A stretch of DNA of 64,000 nt from Chthonomonas calidirosea T49 (GTDB taxonomy: Bacteria > Armatimonadota > Chthonomonadetes > Chthonomonadales > Chthonomonadaceae). This document shows positions 8,846 through 16,566 of this stretch, in pieces. The stretch is from contig NC_021487.1 of the NCBI RefSeq assembly GCF_000427095.1, positions 1,521,381-1,585,380 of the forward strand, given 5' to 3'. The notes under the pieces are model-generated. The model had not been told where the DNA came from. It saw only the letters and a program-made list of their open reading frames with translations, and searched no databases. The first letter of the stretch is position 1. Each line of letters begins with the position of its first letter. Both the position numbers and the translations under genes were made by a program.

Positions 8846-10090
8846 GTGCGTGCAGAGATCGTCTCCGTTGGTACCGAGCTACTACTTGGCCAAATTGTGG
8901 ATACGAACGCGGCCTATCTTGCTCGCGTACTGTCTGAACTGGGCATTGCCCTCTACCGTCGTGTTACGGTGGGAGACAATCGAGAGCGACTTCTCGCAGC
9001 CTTAACAGAGGCGTTGACCTCCTCCGACGTGGTGTTTACTATTGGCGGCCTTGGCCCTACCATGGATGACATCACCCGCGACGTTCTGGCCGAAGCCATG
9101 GGCGATACCCTTCATCCGGATGAGCAGATCGCCGCTCAGCTCCGCCGCTTCTTTGAACAGCGCGGCATGCCCATCTTGGAAAGCAACCTGCGCCAAGCCT
9201 TGGTACCAAGCGCCGGTCGCGCAATCCCTAATCCCAACGGAACGGCCCCCGGGCTGCTGTTTGAGGGTAGAAACGGCAAGATCGCCATCGCACTGCCCGG
9301 CCCTCCTAACGAATTCATCCCAATGGTCAACGATTTTGTGGTGCCCTATCTCCGCACACGCACGGGAGGCAAGGGCGTTATTCGCTCGTTGGTGTTACGA
9401 GTGGTCGGTGTTGGCGAGAGCTTTGCCGAAGATCGCATTAAAGACCTTATGCAGGATGCCAACCCGACCGTTGCTCCCTATGCCAAGGTTGGCGAAGTGC
9501 ATCTACGTATCACCGCTTTTGCCGAAACCCCTGCTGAGGCCGACCGCATTATCTCTGATCGAGCGGCTCTTATTCGCCAGCGTCTTGGTCATGCCATCTA
9601 TGGTGAAAATGAGGAGACTCTAGAACAGGTCGTTGTGAGTCTCCTCCAACAAAAACAACAGACGGTCGCTACCGGTGAGAGCTGCACGGGCGGGCTGCTT
9701 TCGAGCCGAATAACCGACGTGCCCGGTAGCTCCAAAGTATTTTTGGGTGGTATTGTTGCCTATAGCAATGCGGCAAAGACGGATTTTCTTGGGGTAGATT
9801 CTGCGCTGCTTGCGCGATTCGGTGCCGTCAGCGAAGAGGTGGCCCGCTCTATGGCGGAGGGCGCGCAACAACGCTTTGGCACCACCTACGGCATCGGCAT
9901 CACAGGCATTGCAGGGCCAGAGGGCGGTACGCCGGAAAAGCCTGTTGGGTTAGTCTACATTGGGCTCAGCCAACGAGGTCGAGCCCCTATTGTGGAACGG
10001 TGTGAGTTTATCGGTTCGCGCGCCATTGTACGCCATCGCGCTACGCAAACAGCTCTCAATCTCCTTCGGTTGCGCGCGCTTGAAAGCTGA
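8846..10090 (+). CDS. cinA: CinA family nicotinamide-nucleotide amidohydrolase
   Basis: A 414-residue, two-domain CinA, the full family length. The N-terminal MoCF/COG1058 domain (residues ~1-170) carries GTELLLGQIVDTNAAYL and GGLGPTMDDITRD; in characterised homologues it has ADP-ribose pyrophosphatase activity. The C-terminal domain (~255-410) has TGESCTGGLLSSRITDVPGS and GITGIAGPEGG, the NMN amidohydrolase active site that recycles nicotinamide mononucleotide. The start is GTG at 8846, with AGGAGAG 8 nt upstream. Its TGA abuts the stop of the convergent DUF421 gene with no spacer. Confidence 0.95.
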   Translation: MRAEIVSVGTELLLGQIVDTNAAYLARVLSELGIALYRRVTVGDNRERLLAALTEALTSSDVVFTIGGLGPTMDDITRDVLAEAMGDTLHPDEQIAAQLRRFFEQRGMPILESNLRQALVPSAGRAIPNPNGTAPGLLFEGRNGKIAIALPGPPNEFIPMVNDFVVPYLRTRTGGKGVIRSLVLRVVGVGESFAEDRIKDLMQDANPTVAPYAKVGEVHLRITAFAETPAEADRIISDRAALIRQRLGHAIYGENEETLEQVVVSLLQQKQQTVATGESCTGGLLSSRITDVPGSSKVFLGGIVAYSNAAKTDFLGVDSALLARFGAVSEEVARSMAEGAQQRFGTTYGIGITGIAGPEGGTPEKPVGLVYIGLSQRGRAPIVERCEFIGSRAIVRHRATQTALNLLRLRALES

Positions 10091-10573
10091 TCAACCTACC
10101 TCTATTCCCTTCACCGGCACGACGCTTATCGAGCCATCTACCTCCAGTTGAGCTAATCGCACCTCCTCGAAACCCTCCAGACCGTGCTGGCGAATTGCAG
10201 CCAACAACTCCGCTTCGGTAACCTTCTCTCGGCGCATGTTCTGTTGCAGTACCTCTCCATTTAAAATCAATGGAGTAGGAACGCCAACAATACGCGCCTC
10301 CAATTTGGGCAAATGAGCAAATAGTTTAGCAAACAACCATCCTAACAAGATCAACGTTCCAGAGCAGACGATGCCGGCAGAAAGGTCCCCTGCGCCATGT
10401 GTCATAGCATTTTGTACCGCATTGGCCACCGCCATGATCATCGCAAGATCGTAGATGTTGTACTGTCCAAAACTTCGCTTTCCAACCAATCTCAATCCAA
10501 TAATGAGAAACAGCGCTACTACGAGGGTACGGGCAGCTAACAAGCTAAGAAAGTAGCGATAGGCAGGTGTCAT
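10091..10573 (-). CDS. DUF421 (YetF-like) membrane protein, copy A
   Basis: A 160-residue protein with two or three N-terminal membrane helices and a cytoplasmic YetF domain. Signature segments are GLRLVGKRSFGQYNIYDLAMIMAVANAVQNAM and, in the C-terminal part, LILNGEVLQQNMRREKVTEAELLAAIRQHG and LEVDGSISVVP. DUF421 proteins are widespread; some affect spore germination or biofilm, but no biochemical activity is established. GGGGGAGA precedes the ATG. It lies 15 nt downstream of copy B on the same strand; a third copy is divergent. Confidence 0.88.
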   Translation of the reverse strand: MTPAYRYFLSLLAARTLVVALFLIIGLRLVGKRSFGQYNIYDLAMIMAVANAVQNAMTHGAGDLSAGIVCSGTLILLGWLFAKLFAHLPKLEARIVGVPTPLILNGEVLQQNMRREKVTEAELLAAIRQHGLEGFEEVRLAQLEVDGSISVVPVKGIEVG

Positions 10574-10588
10574 CTGATCTCCCCCTCT

Positions 10589-11128
10589 TTAAGGCAGTCG
10601 CAAAGCTTTATAATGTCTACGCGTTTTATGCACAACCGACCTGTTCGGCACCACACTGATCGTACCATCCACCTCCAAAACGGCCATGTGAACCTCCTCG
10701 AGGCTCTCAATGCCGTGCTCGCGAAGTGCCGCCATCACCTGTTCATGGGTTATTCCCTCCCTTTTAAGATGTCCTTCTACAAACTCACCGTCATTCACTA
10801 AAAGGGTAGGTTCTCCAACCAGATGGTGCTCTAACTTCGCCGAGCGCGCCATTAAGAGAGTGAAAAGCCTATTCCAAAACAGCAACGTTGTCGCTGCCAC
10901 AATGCCGCCTAGTAGAGAGTTATCGTTGCCGACCATCGCGTTTTGCACAGCGTTAGCAAGAACGATGATCAGCACAAGGTCGTAGATATTCATCTGACCA
11001 AGCTCGCGCTTGCCCATTAGGCGCAAACCGATCACAAGAAAGAAATAGATGACGGTGGTTTTACCGGCGATAACTAAGCACCCGTAAAGGTCGGGGTGCG
11101 AGAACACATCCACAAGCCACTTGATCAT
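10589..11128 (-). CDS. DUF421 (YetF-like) membrane protein, copy B
   Basis: A 179-residue paralogue of the neighbouring gene: three hydrophobic segments (VIAGKTTVIYFFLVIGL first), GKRELGQMNIYDLVLIIVLANAVQNAMVG, then LVNDGEFVEGHLKREGITHEQVMAALREHG and LEVDGTISVVPNRS. The LxVDGxISVVP end is the family's conserved last strand. An AGGGG ribosome site lies upstream of the ATG. It is first of the two-gene minus-strand unit with copy A. Confidence 0.88.
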   Translation of the reverse strand: MIKWLVDVFSHPDLYGCLVIAGKTTVIYFFLVIGLRLMGKRELGQMNIYDLVLIIVLANAVQNAMVGNDNSLLGGIVAATTLLFWNRLFTLLMARSAKLEHHLVGEPTLLVNDGEFVEGHLKREGITHEQVMAALREHGIESLEEVHMAVLEVDGTISVVPNRSVVHKTRRHYKALRLP

Positions 11129-11166
11129 AAAGATATACCCCTATCGTTCTGTGCACATCTGAGAGT

Positions 11167-11195
11167 TTGTCTTTGTGCCTCTTTTCGAGTATATT
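11167..11195 (+). promoter_or_regulatory. Probable promoter of DUF421 copy C
   Basis: TTGTCT at 11167-11172 (4 of 6 consensus), a 17-bp spacer, and TATATT at 11190-11195 (5 of 6). It lies 35 nt before the ATG at 11230 and argues against a longer TTG-initiated frame that would begin inside this -35 box. Confidence 0.5.
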
Positions 11196-11229
11196 AGTAC
11201 GCAACAAACATAAGAGCGTCATCGAAAGC

Positions 11230-11736
11230 ATGCCGAAACTCATTTCAGAGCTACTACCCGTTATAGAGCACACTGTTGTCATCTATCTTTTTTTGATGAT
11301 TGCGCTACGCATCGCTGGTCGGCATCAAATAGGACAGCTTAGCGTCATTGACCTCGTTGTTCTTATTTTACTCGGTAGTGCGGTAGAAACCGCTATGGTC
11401 AATGGGGATACAAGTTTGGCGGCAGGCCTTGTCTGCTCGGCAACGCTTTTACTGCTCAATCGTCTAGCTGCATGGATCGTTCATCGCATTGCCCCACTCA
11501 ATCGCGAAATTAACGGTGATCCGATCACGTTGGTGAATCAGGGTCGTTTTGTGGAAGAGAATCTTCGGCGAGTGGGTTTAACCCACGAAGACATATTGCA
11601 AGCGTTGCGCGCACGTGGCATAGCAGACGTAAGCGAGGCGAAGTATGCGATTATGGAAGTCAACGGCAGCATCACCGTGATACCACGTCATGCAAAGGTT
11701 CACCGTAGTTCCCGAACGCCCAAAGAGACGACCTAA
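11230..11736 (+). CDS. DUF421 (YetF-like) membrane protein, copy C
   Basis: A 168-residue third paralogue, transcribed away from copies A and B. Hydrophobic helices come first (TVVIYLFLMIALRIAGRHQI), then GQLSVIDLVVLILLGSAVETAMVN. The soluble part carries LVNQGRFVEENLRRVGLTHEDILQALRARG and MEVNGSITVIPRH. It is more diverged than A and B: GKR is replaced by GRH, and AVQNAM by AVETAM. The ATG at 11230 has only a weak ribosome site. A strong terminator follows. Confidence 0.85.
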   Translation: MPKLISELLPVIEHTVVIYLFLMIALRIAGRHQIGQLSVIDLVVLILLGSAVETAMVNGDTSLAAGLVCSATLLLLNRLAAWIVHRIAPLNREINGDPITLVNQGRFVEENLRRVGLTHEDILQALRARGIADVSEAKYAIMEVNGSITVIPRHAKVHRSSRTPKETT

Positions 11737-11764
11737 CAAACCCTCCTTTTGCCTGTATACGCGC

Positions 11765-11803
11765 GAAAGCCGGAGAGTGTCCTCTCCGGCTTTCAAGTTT
11801 TTT
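11765..11803 (+). terminator. Intrinsic terminator after DUF421 copy C
   Basis: A perfect 13-bp stem (11765-11777 with 11782-11794), 4-nt loop, then AAG and six T residues. It ends 13 nt before the pilQ stop codon on the opposite strand; no T-run follows on the minus strand, so it primarily serves the plus strand. Confidence 0.85.
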
Positions 11804-11816
11804 AGAACTACCGGGT

Positions 11817-13691
11817 TTATGGCAGCAAGCCACCTGCTCCTCCTGTAGCCGCTCCACCTTGCTCCGTAGGAACGGCCCCGTTAAGCGCTTGAATGGCCGG
11901 GGGGTTATCCGGAATGATTTTTGGTGTAATGAACACCAGAAGGTCCGAATCATTGTTGGTAGTGGAGCGCGAGCGAAAGAGCGTTCCAATGAGTGGAAGA
12001 TCTCCTAGCAGCGGCACCTTGCTGATGGAGGTGTTGTCTTGTTTGTTGGTAAGCCCGTTGATAACCATAGATTGGCCATTGTAGACGATTCGGGTAACGA
12101 TGGCCTGTTGAAAGCCAATAATCGGAATACTTCCACCAGCAGGGTTCGTAACGGAACCAAGAATGTTGGAGGAGACGAGCTGTCCTAGCAGCGTGATGGA
12201 GTTATCGTTATTGATGTAGGGCGTCACAATAAGCTCGACGGTGACGGGGAAAAGCGTGTAAGATGTGGTAACCACAACGGTACCATTTGGCCCAATCACC
12301 GGCGTTTGCGTAATAACAGGCACCTCTTGCACATTTTCGAAAACGGCGGGAACCCCATTCAGCGTACTTGCTGTTGGCGAGGTCAAGACCTTACCTTGTC
12401 CTTGGGTCAGTATCCAGCTCAACTGCGTTTGAACATTACCAGCTGCGTACTGAATGAAAGCCGTGTTCGACGCCGAGAAGTTGAGGTTGGCTCCACTGAT
12501 AAACTGCCCCTTCGCCAAACTCCAGTTAATGCCGAAGGCATTTAGCGCATTTTCGGTAACGGTAACAAACTGTGCGCTTATCAGAATCTGTTTTGGCTTT
12601 ACATCCAACAAGCGGATAAGCTGACGTAGCTCCTGAATTTGCGCTGGAGTACCACGTACCAACAGGGAGTTATCTGCATCAAGGGCGCTAATGTCGCCAG
12701 GCGTCATACCGTTTGGCAAGAGGTTAGAGAGGTTTCCACCGGTGCCAATCTGGCCACCCGCACCGGGAGCGCCGGGAGCACCGGGAGCGCCAGGAGCTTG
12801 CCCCCCAGCACCAAACTGACCTCCCGGTCCAAACTGGCCTCCACCGGGGAATCCACCACCGGGGAATCCACCGCCAGGGAATCCTTGCCCACGCCCGAAG
12901 AAATCGCTGTCATCGCTGCGATGGGCGCTCTGATCGCTTGTGAGTGGCATGTTACTTACGGCAGGAGGCGTGAAATCGGCCGTTCCGTTATAGCCCTGAA
13001 TGGGCGCCGAGGGACCTACAGAAACAGCGGGTCCATAGGGTGTGATGAACACCGGCCGATTGCCGGAAGGCACGGGACTGGAGTAGTCTGGCATCTCTTG
13101 GTGGAGAAGGTATTTTAACCCTAGCCGACGCACGTACTCTAAAAAGTCGGGTTCATCAGGATTGTTGATGCCGAGAATACGTAGGATGGTGGAAGGCGCC
13201 GTGTACTGAAGTTTAATTTTAACGATGTGCTTTTCCTCCGGCTGAGGAGGTAACACCGGTTGTGTTGTCTCTTCCTTCTTAGGCTTTGGCGCGCTCCCTT
13301 TCGGCCCAATATGGTAGATACCGTCTTCAACCCATAGATCGGCGCCGGCGGATTGTGCTATCGCCTTCATGATCACGTCTATAGGCTGTTTTACTAAACT
13401 GACGTTGACAGGCGAGAAAGGCCGTTCTGGGTCTGTAGTGAGCACCACTTGGAGCCCGGTCTCTTTTTCCAAGAGGTTAACGGCGGATTCTAATGTAACA
13501 TTCTGAACCTGGAAGGTGATCCGCGATTCGGTGTCGGAGCCGGGTGGAAGCGTCACTTGGGTGGAGGCTCCATCATCGTTGGGCACCGACTGGGCCTTTA
13601 CAATGCATCCACCTCCACACAAAAACGTCGCTCCCAACACCGCAGCGACGGAGAGAGTGATTCTTGGTCGCACTTGCCTGTGCAAGCTCAT
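11817..13691 (-). CDS. pilQ: Type IV pilus / type II secretion secretin (PilQ-like)
   Basis: A 624-residue outer-membrane channel subunit. After a signal peptide, residues ~45-120 form an STN/N0 domain (FQVQNVTLESAVNLLEKETG). An N1-like part follows, then a Gly/Pro-rich insert at about 264-325 (PGGGFPGGG repeats and APGAPGAPG), then the secretin core with NSLLVRGTPAQIQELRQLIRLLD, a VPVITQTP-type loop and the hallmark VPLLGDLPLIGTLFRS near residue 580. The start at 13691 has AAGGGGGG 8 nt upstream; a longer frame adds 12 residues without a ribosome site. It is last in the pilMNOP-STN-pilQ operon, after a 280-nt gap. Confidence 0.93.
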   Translation of the reverse strand: MSLHRQVRPRITLSVAAVLGATFLCGGGCIVKAQSVPNDDGASTQVTLPPGSDTESRITFQVQNVTLESAVNLLEKETGLQVVLTTDPERPFSPVNVSLVKQPIDVIMKAIAQSAGADLWVEDGIYHIGPKGSAPKPKKEETTQPVLPPQPEEKHIVKIKLQYTAPSTILRILGINNPDEPDFLEYVRRLGLKYLLHQEMPDYSSPVPSGNRPVFITPYGPAVSVGPSAPIQGYNGTADFTPPAVSNMPLTSDQSAHRSDDSDFFGRGQGFPGGGFPGGGFPGGGQFGPGGQFGAGGQAPGAPGAPGAPGAGGQIGTGGNLSNLLPNGMTPGDISALDADNSLLVRGTPAQIQELRQLIRLLDVKPKQILISAQFVTVTENALNAFGINWSLAKGQFISGANLNFSASNTAFIQYAAGNVQTQLSWILTQGQGKVLTSPTASTLNGVPAVFENVQEVPVITQTPVIGPNGTVVVTTSYTLFPVTVELIVTPYINNDNSITLLGQLVSSNILGSVTNPAGGSIPIIGFQQAIVTRIVYNGQSMVINGLTNKQDNTSISKVPLLGDLPLIGTLFRSRSTTNNDSDLLVFITPKIIPDNPPAIQALNGAVPTEQGGAATGGAGGLLP

Positions 13692-13971
13692 GCTAAATGC
13701 CCCCCTTGAGACATAGTACCGCCGCATGAAGGTGTGGAGATCTGCGGCGATAGCGTTTATGCGGAATTTCTGAAGTTTTTATTTCGACACAGGAGTTTCC
13801 TTTTCCTGCTTTACTCGAGGTACAAGAAAAAAATCTTTTGCGACATAGTCTATCGGCGATGGCTCCCTTCCTAATATTCCACTAATATTCCAGGGAGATC
13901 ATGAAGGAGGAGAGGAGATTAGGACACCTCTCCTCCAAATTTGGTCGTAAGCTTTGTGGCTGTGGAGTTGC
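13692..13971. other. 280-nt gap between the STN-protein gene and pilQ
   Basis: The only long gap in the pil operon. It holds a 10-bp hairpin (13906-13915 with 13927-13936) just after the STN-gene stop, without a T-run. It also holds a direct repeat of CTAATATTCC (13871-13880 and 13882-13891). No convincing promoter or coding frame was seen. The hairpin could lower or stabilise pilQ expression; this is inference. Confidence 0.45.
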
Positions 13972-14778
13972 CTAGGGGATATAGCCCCCACCACCGATGC
14001 CGCCGAAGCCGCCACCACCAAAGCCACCTAGGCCGCCACCGATGCCGCCAAAACCACCTAGGCCACCAAAGCCGCCCATCATGCCACCACCGAAGCCGCC
14101 TAGGCCGCCGCCAAAACCACCTAGGCCACCAAAGCCGCCCATCATGCCACCACCGAAGCCGCCTAGGCCGCCGCCAAAACCACCGCCGAAGCCGCCACCA
14201 CCAACGGGGTTAGGTCGCATAACCAGTCCGGGCTGGACCGAATAGCCCAGCGCGCTGAAACTGCGGGCACCGAACAGGCCGGCGAAGAAATCGGAGCTCA
14301 TAATGAAATCCGACGCGCCCTGCAGCTTCACGGGCAGTTGGTAACCTGTAGGATTATTCTCTTCGGTTGTTGTTTCTGTGGTCGTACTTGTGTTCTCATT
14401 TTCAACCTTCGGAATGATGCTATAGATGCCATCCTGATAGGTGTAAGTAAGCGGAGGGTTATCGCCGGCGGCTCTTAGCAATGCATCTAGAGCGGTTGTG
14501 AAGGGCTTATCTCGTAGATGCAGAGTAACACGAATACCCCGCAGGTTTGGATCGAGAGTGTAGTCAGCTCCAGTTTGGCGGAACAGCAGCTTCAGGGCCG
14601 TATACAGATCAACATCTTCCAAGTCTAAAGTCACGGGTTTATTCGCGTTTTGATCGGCAGCTGCACCGGTTGTGGTGCCACCTTGGTCTCCCTGCGCATA
14701 ACAGTGTGCCGGCACGGTTGCCAAACCCAACGCCAACAGCCCACTCAACGCCACAATTGTCCACTTCTTTGCCAGCAT
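13972..14778 (-). CDS. Exported STN-domain protein with Gly-rich tail
   Basis: A 268-residue protein with a signal peptide (VALSGLLALGLATVPAHCYA). Residues ~45-130 are an STN/secretin-N0-like domain (VTLDLEDVDLYTALKLLFRQ, then VTLHLRDKPFTTALDALLRAAG and YTYQDGIYSIIP), much like the N0 part of the PilQ encoded next. There is no secretin channel domain. The last ~75 residues are almost pure Gly/Phe/Leu/Met (GGFGGGLGGFGGGMMGGFGG), encoded partly by a perfect 63-bp tandem repeat. The ATG at 14778 has GAGGAGGA 8 nt upstream. It is probably a periplasmic partner of the secretin; no named family fits the whole protein. Confidence 0.8.
   Translation of the reverse strand: MLAKKWTIVALSGLLALGLATVPAHCYAQGDQGGTTTGAAADQNANKPVTLDLEDVDLYTALKLLFRQTGADYTLDPNLRGIRVTLHLRDKPFTTALDALLRAAGDNPPLTYTYQDGIYSIIPKVENENTSTTTETTTEENNPTGYQLPVKLQGASDFIMSSDFFAGLFGARSFSALGYSVQPGLVMRPNPVGGGGFGGGFGGGLGGFGGGMMGGFGGLGGFGGGLGGFGGGMMGGFGGLGGFGGIGGGLGGFGGGGFGGIGGGGYIP
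14054..14179 (-). repeat. Perfect 63-bp tandem repeat, two copies
   Basis: Units 14054-14116 and 14117-14179 are identical over all 63 bases and encode a 21-residue Gly-rich period in the STN protein tail. The exact identity, including third codon positions, points to a recent duplication or slippage and to probable length variation between strains. Confidence 0.95.
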
Positions 14779-14814
14779 CGCTGGATTCCTCCTCACTAAA
14801 GATTGTACTTAATA

Positions 14815-15639
14815 CTAATCGGAACCACCGGGAACATTTCCCCCACCGCCGCCAAATGAAGGGGCACCGGGGCGCGGTAAACCAGGCCGCCCCATTCCTC
14901 CCGGGGCGCCGGGGTAGCCCGGGTAGCCCCCATATCCTGGGTAACCCCTATATCCTGGATAGGGGGTGGTGCCCATCGTTTGCGCCGCGGTCTGAAGGTC
15001 CGATAGTTTGACGTTTTCCACGAGAATAAGGTTACCTTCGCGCTTTTCAAGCTTCACCGCATCATCGGTAATGGTCAGAACACGATAGTTATCGGAGGTA
15101 AGGCTTCCCGGTTTTACGATCTCGCTCTGGCCATTTTGCTCTAAAATAGCATAAATACCGTTGCCTCGCATAATACCTGCAACGCGCCTATCCGGCACCT
15201 GCTGGACAACAACCGGTTTCTCAGGTGGGGCTTGCACGGTGGTATCAGCAACCTGAAGCGGCTGTACCTCAGCGAAAACATCGGGAGGCAACGGCTTCTT
15301 CTTCCAGGTTACCAAGAAGGGGTCTTGGTGATACTTTCCGGTGATTACCGATGCGACCTGCTGATTTCCTGTGCTACCAGATGTCTGCTGTCTTCCAAGA
15401 GCAGCACCACCCATCCCACCAAAAGGCGCTCCGCCCATCGCCGCCGCCGGCCCTCCGGGCCCAAACTTACCCATCCCACCGGGCATGGTAGGAGGAGTTG
15501 TTGTCGGTGTCGTTGCCGCAGTCCCACCGGTATCCGAAGACGATTGCCCTCCACCGCAACCGGCTAGTAGGATCAATCCTAGGCCGACGAGGGCGATCTT
15601 TCCAACAGCAGGTTCCCAGAGTTGGCTGCCTCTTTTCAT
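14815..15639 (-). CDS. pilP: PilP-like pilus assembly lipoprotein
   Basis: A 274-residue protein. The signal peptide ends in a lipobox (LVGLGLILLAGC), so it is probably a lipoprotein. A long Gly/Pro/Thr-rich region (~30-100) precedes a PilP-like core (~125-225): VPDRRVAGIMRGNGIYAILE, then SEIVKPGSLTSDNYRVLTI and DDAVKLEKREGNLILVENVKL. A Pro/Gly/Tyr-rich tail (YPGYRGYPGYGGYPG) ends the protein. PilP links the inner-membrane PilNO dimer to PilQ. The start at 15639 gives a normal signal peptide; an earlier ATG at 15678 overlaps the pilO stop by 4 nt and is a real alternative. It was placed as PilP by core motifs and gene order. Confidence 0.78.
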   Translation of the reverse strand: MKRGSQLWEPAVGKIALVGLGLILLAGCGGGQSSSDTGGTAATTPTTTPPTMPGGMGKFGPGGPAAAMGGAPFGGMGGAALGRQQTSGSTGNQQVASVITGKYHQDPFLVTWKKKPLPPDVFAEVQPLQVADTTVQAPPEKPVVVQQVPDRRVAGIMRGNGIYAILEQNGQSEIVKPGSLTSDNYRVLTITDDAVKLEKREGNLILVENVKLSDLQTAAQTMGTTPYPGYRGYPGYGGYPGYPGAPGGMGRPGLPRPGAPSFGGGGGNVPGGSD

Positions 15640-15674
15640 TTCCGTTTTCCCCACAATAGATATACCTGTTTTTC

Positions 15675-16556
15675 TCATTCTGCTGCACCAGCAGAGGTTC
15701 CGCCTGCCCCACCACTGGGTGTTGGAGGCATTGGCCTCCCGGCCTTTGGTCCTCCCATGCCGCCCATCGCGGCTCCAGAATACATGCTCATACCCATACC
15801 ATAGGGCATTCCTCCCATCATGCCCATACCTCCAGCCGCATTTTGGCCAGAAGTCACTTGCAGGCGTGCATCCGGCGGCGGTGGCGGATTATTAGGAATG
15901 ATATAGAGAGTCAGCGAGTAGGTCAACATCAGCGCAGGACTTTGCCCTTTTAAGCTCACATTATCTACAACCGGCATACCATGCCCTAGCAGATCGGTAT
16001 TGATTCGTTTCAGGTGGTTCATAGCTGCCTGAAAGCTTTTACACATTACGGTTACCGTCCAACTTTTCCCTTGCTCTGGCAGCGTAATCCCTTTGCTGTA
16101 GTTCGCTATGGCGTTTGGATCGGTGGGGAAGGCTGGAATCTGAAACACGGTCAGCAGGGTAATCCCATCGTTCATCTGTGCGTCATACCAGTGTTGCAGC
16201 CAGCGGCCCCACTCTTGCGGAATCTTATCGAACCCGCGTAAGGCATAGATCGCGATCAGGTCGCTACTATTATCGTTCTTATGGAACGGGAGGGCTGGCA
16301 TATAGCGTGCTTGGTTGATCTGCCACGACTCTTGGGCCTGCAGCGCTTGCTTTTGCGTGGTCTCAAGCAAGCGTTTTTCCTGTTCTACCTGCTCTTGGGT
16401 ACCGCCATTCTGCTCAACAGAGGCGATCTGCGAGTTGGTGTCGTTAATGCGGTTGCGCATCGGGTTAATGAGGGCAAAGTAGAGAACGATCCCCAGTACA
16501 AGCGCAACCCCGACTCCGATCCCCAAAATATGCCATTTCGTGAGTTTACTCAGCAT
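15675..16556 (-). CDS. pilO: PilO-like pilus assembly protein
   Basis: A 293-residue bitopic protein: short cytoplasmic start (MLSKLTKWHI), one membrane helix (GVGVALVLGIVLYFALI), a coiled coil (~35-75) and a ferredoxin-like periplasmic domain (WTVTVMCKSFQAAMNHLKRIN). The last ~55 residues are Gly/Met-rich low complexity (GGMGMMGGMPYGMGMSMYSG). PilO pairs with PilN to form the inner-membrane alignment complex. AGGAGGGA lies just upstream of the chosen ATG; a 54-residue longer frame reads through pilN and is an artefact. It starts 10 nt after pilN stops. Confidence 0.85.
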   Translation of the reverse strand: MLSKLTKWHILGIGVGVALVLGIVLYFALINPMRNRINDTNSQIASVEQNGGTQEQVEQEKRLLETTQKQALQAQESWQINQARYMPALPFHKNDNSSDLIAIYALRGFDKIPQEWGRWLQHWYDAQMNDGITLLTVFQIPAFPTDPNAIANYSKGITLPEQGKSWTVTVMCKSFQAAMNHLKRINTDLLGHGMPVVDNVSLKGQSPALMLTYSLTLYIIPNNPPPPPDARLQVTSGQNAAGGMGMMGGMPYGMGMSMYSGAAMGGMGGPKAGRPMPPTPSGGAGGTSAGAAE

Positions 16557-16566
16557 CGACTCCCTC

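Noticed and set aside
9042-9623. Plus-strand 193-codon frame
   Set aside because: Out-of-frame shadow inside cinA.
13990-14200. CRISPR-like regularly repeated DNA
   Set aside because: The repeats are in-frame Gly-rich codons of the STN protein, without spacers of even size or cas genes.
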